NCBI GenBank assembly: GCA_030151005.1
Contig: JASLES010000396.1
Location: forward strand, 1-5,433
From: Silvimonas sp.
GTDB lineage: Bacteria > Pseudomonadota > Gammaproteobacteria > Burkholderiales > Chitinibacteraceae
Length of the DNA stretch: 5,433 bases
Reading direction: 5' to 3'
Under the pieces are notes generated by a model. That model did no database searches and had not been told where the DNA came from. It saw nothing but the letters and a program-made list of their open reading frames with translations. Positions 5,410 through 5,433 of this stretch are shown here, piece after piece. Made by a program: the position numbers and the translations under genes. How positions within the stretch are numbered: position 1 is the first letter of the stretch; each line of letters begins with the position of its first letter.

Positions 5410-5433
5410 GGATTGTCGCTACGCTCCGAATCC
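5410..5433. repeat. Inverted repeat reaching the window edge
   Basis: GGATT (5410-5414) pairs with AATCC (5429-5433), the last bases of the window. The bases preceding the left arm (GGT) would pair with ACC if the sequence continues that way, so the element may be cut by the window end. Confidence 0.3.

Larger units (their letters stand above)
4982..5433. other. Gene-free intergenic tract dense in inverted repeats
   Basis: This stretch of about 450 bases after astE carries no credible coding sequence. Open frames on either strand translate to low-complexity, Arg/Pro/Thr/Ser-rich strings, lack a convincing start and ribosome site, and follow the repeats. Perfect stems occur throughout: 5038-5042/5047-5051, 5059-5068/5093-5102, 5133-5137/5141-5145, 5146-5152/5179-5185, 5213-5218/5242-5247, 5310-5315/5321-5326, 5358-5365/5371-5378 and 5386-5392/5396-5402. 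The pattern looks like a mosaic of dispersed non-coding repeats rather than a decayed gene; from general familiarity, similar TTTCTTTTGCTTCGCC / AAAGAAAGTACCCAAAG blocks recur between genes in high-GC beta- and gammaproteobacteria. No function is known from the sequence. Confidence 0.6.

Noticed and set aside
5285..5433. CRISPR array
   Set aside because: The repeats here are either direct hexamers without spacers or isolated palindromes of different sequence; there is no repeat-spacer periodicity and no cas gene in the window.

Overview
The window holds most of an arginine catabolic operon of the arginine succinyltransferase (AST) pathway, all on the + strand, followed by a non-coding, repeat-rich tail. 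The order is the 3' end of aruF (alpha subunit of arginine/ornithine N-succinyltransferase), astA/aruG (beta subunit), astD/aruD, astB/aruB and astE/aruE. This is the aruF-G-D-B-E order known from Pseudomonas aeruginosa. It differs from the E. coli astCADBE operon, which has a single astA. The aminotransferase gene astC/aruC and the operon promoter are not in the window; if the parallel holds they lie upstream of position 1.

The genes are packed tightly. aruF and astA overlap at ATGA (147-150), astA and astD are separated by 1 base, astD and astB overlap at ATGA (2661-2664), and astB and astE are separated by 2 bases, with astE starting at GTG. No promoter or terminator is visible between genes, so one polycistronic mRNA with translational coupling is the simplest reading. 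All four complete products have the expected family length and keep the catalytic residues I could locate: AstA His229; AstD Asn149, Glu247 and Cys281; AstB Glu174, His249 and Cys370; AstE His55, Glu58, His148 and Glu211. The pathway therefore looks intact. Arginine is succinylated from succinyl-CoA (AruF/AstA). AstB hydrolyses the product to succinylornithine, ammonia and CO2. AstC (not seen) transaminates it, AstD oxidises the semialdehyde with NAD+, and AstE releases succinate and glutamate.

From 4982 to 5433 (about 450 bases) I see no credible gene. The stretch contains a weak terminator-like hairpin just after astE, a chain of inverted repeats including a 10-bp stem rich in CTTT/AAAG, a (CAACCC)4 tandem repeat, a REP/dRS3-like palindrome (ATTCCGGC...GCCGGAAT), another perfect 7-bp hairpin, and a further inverted repeat that runs up to the window edge. 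It reads like a mosaic of dispersed intergenic repeats.

The high GC content, the two-subunit Aru-type operon and the style of the repeats suggest a proteobacterium, most likely a betaproteobacterium, possibly of the Neisseriales. That placement is an inference from general resemblance only. I found no evidence for an undescribed multi-gene system; the repeat-rich tail is the least explained part of the window.
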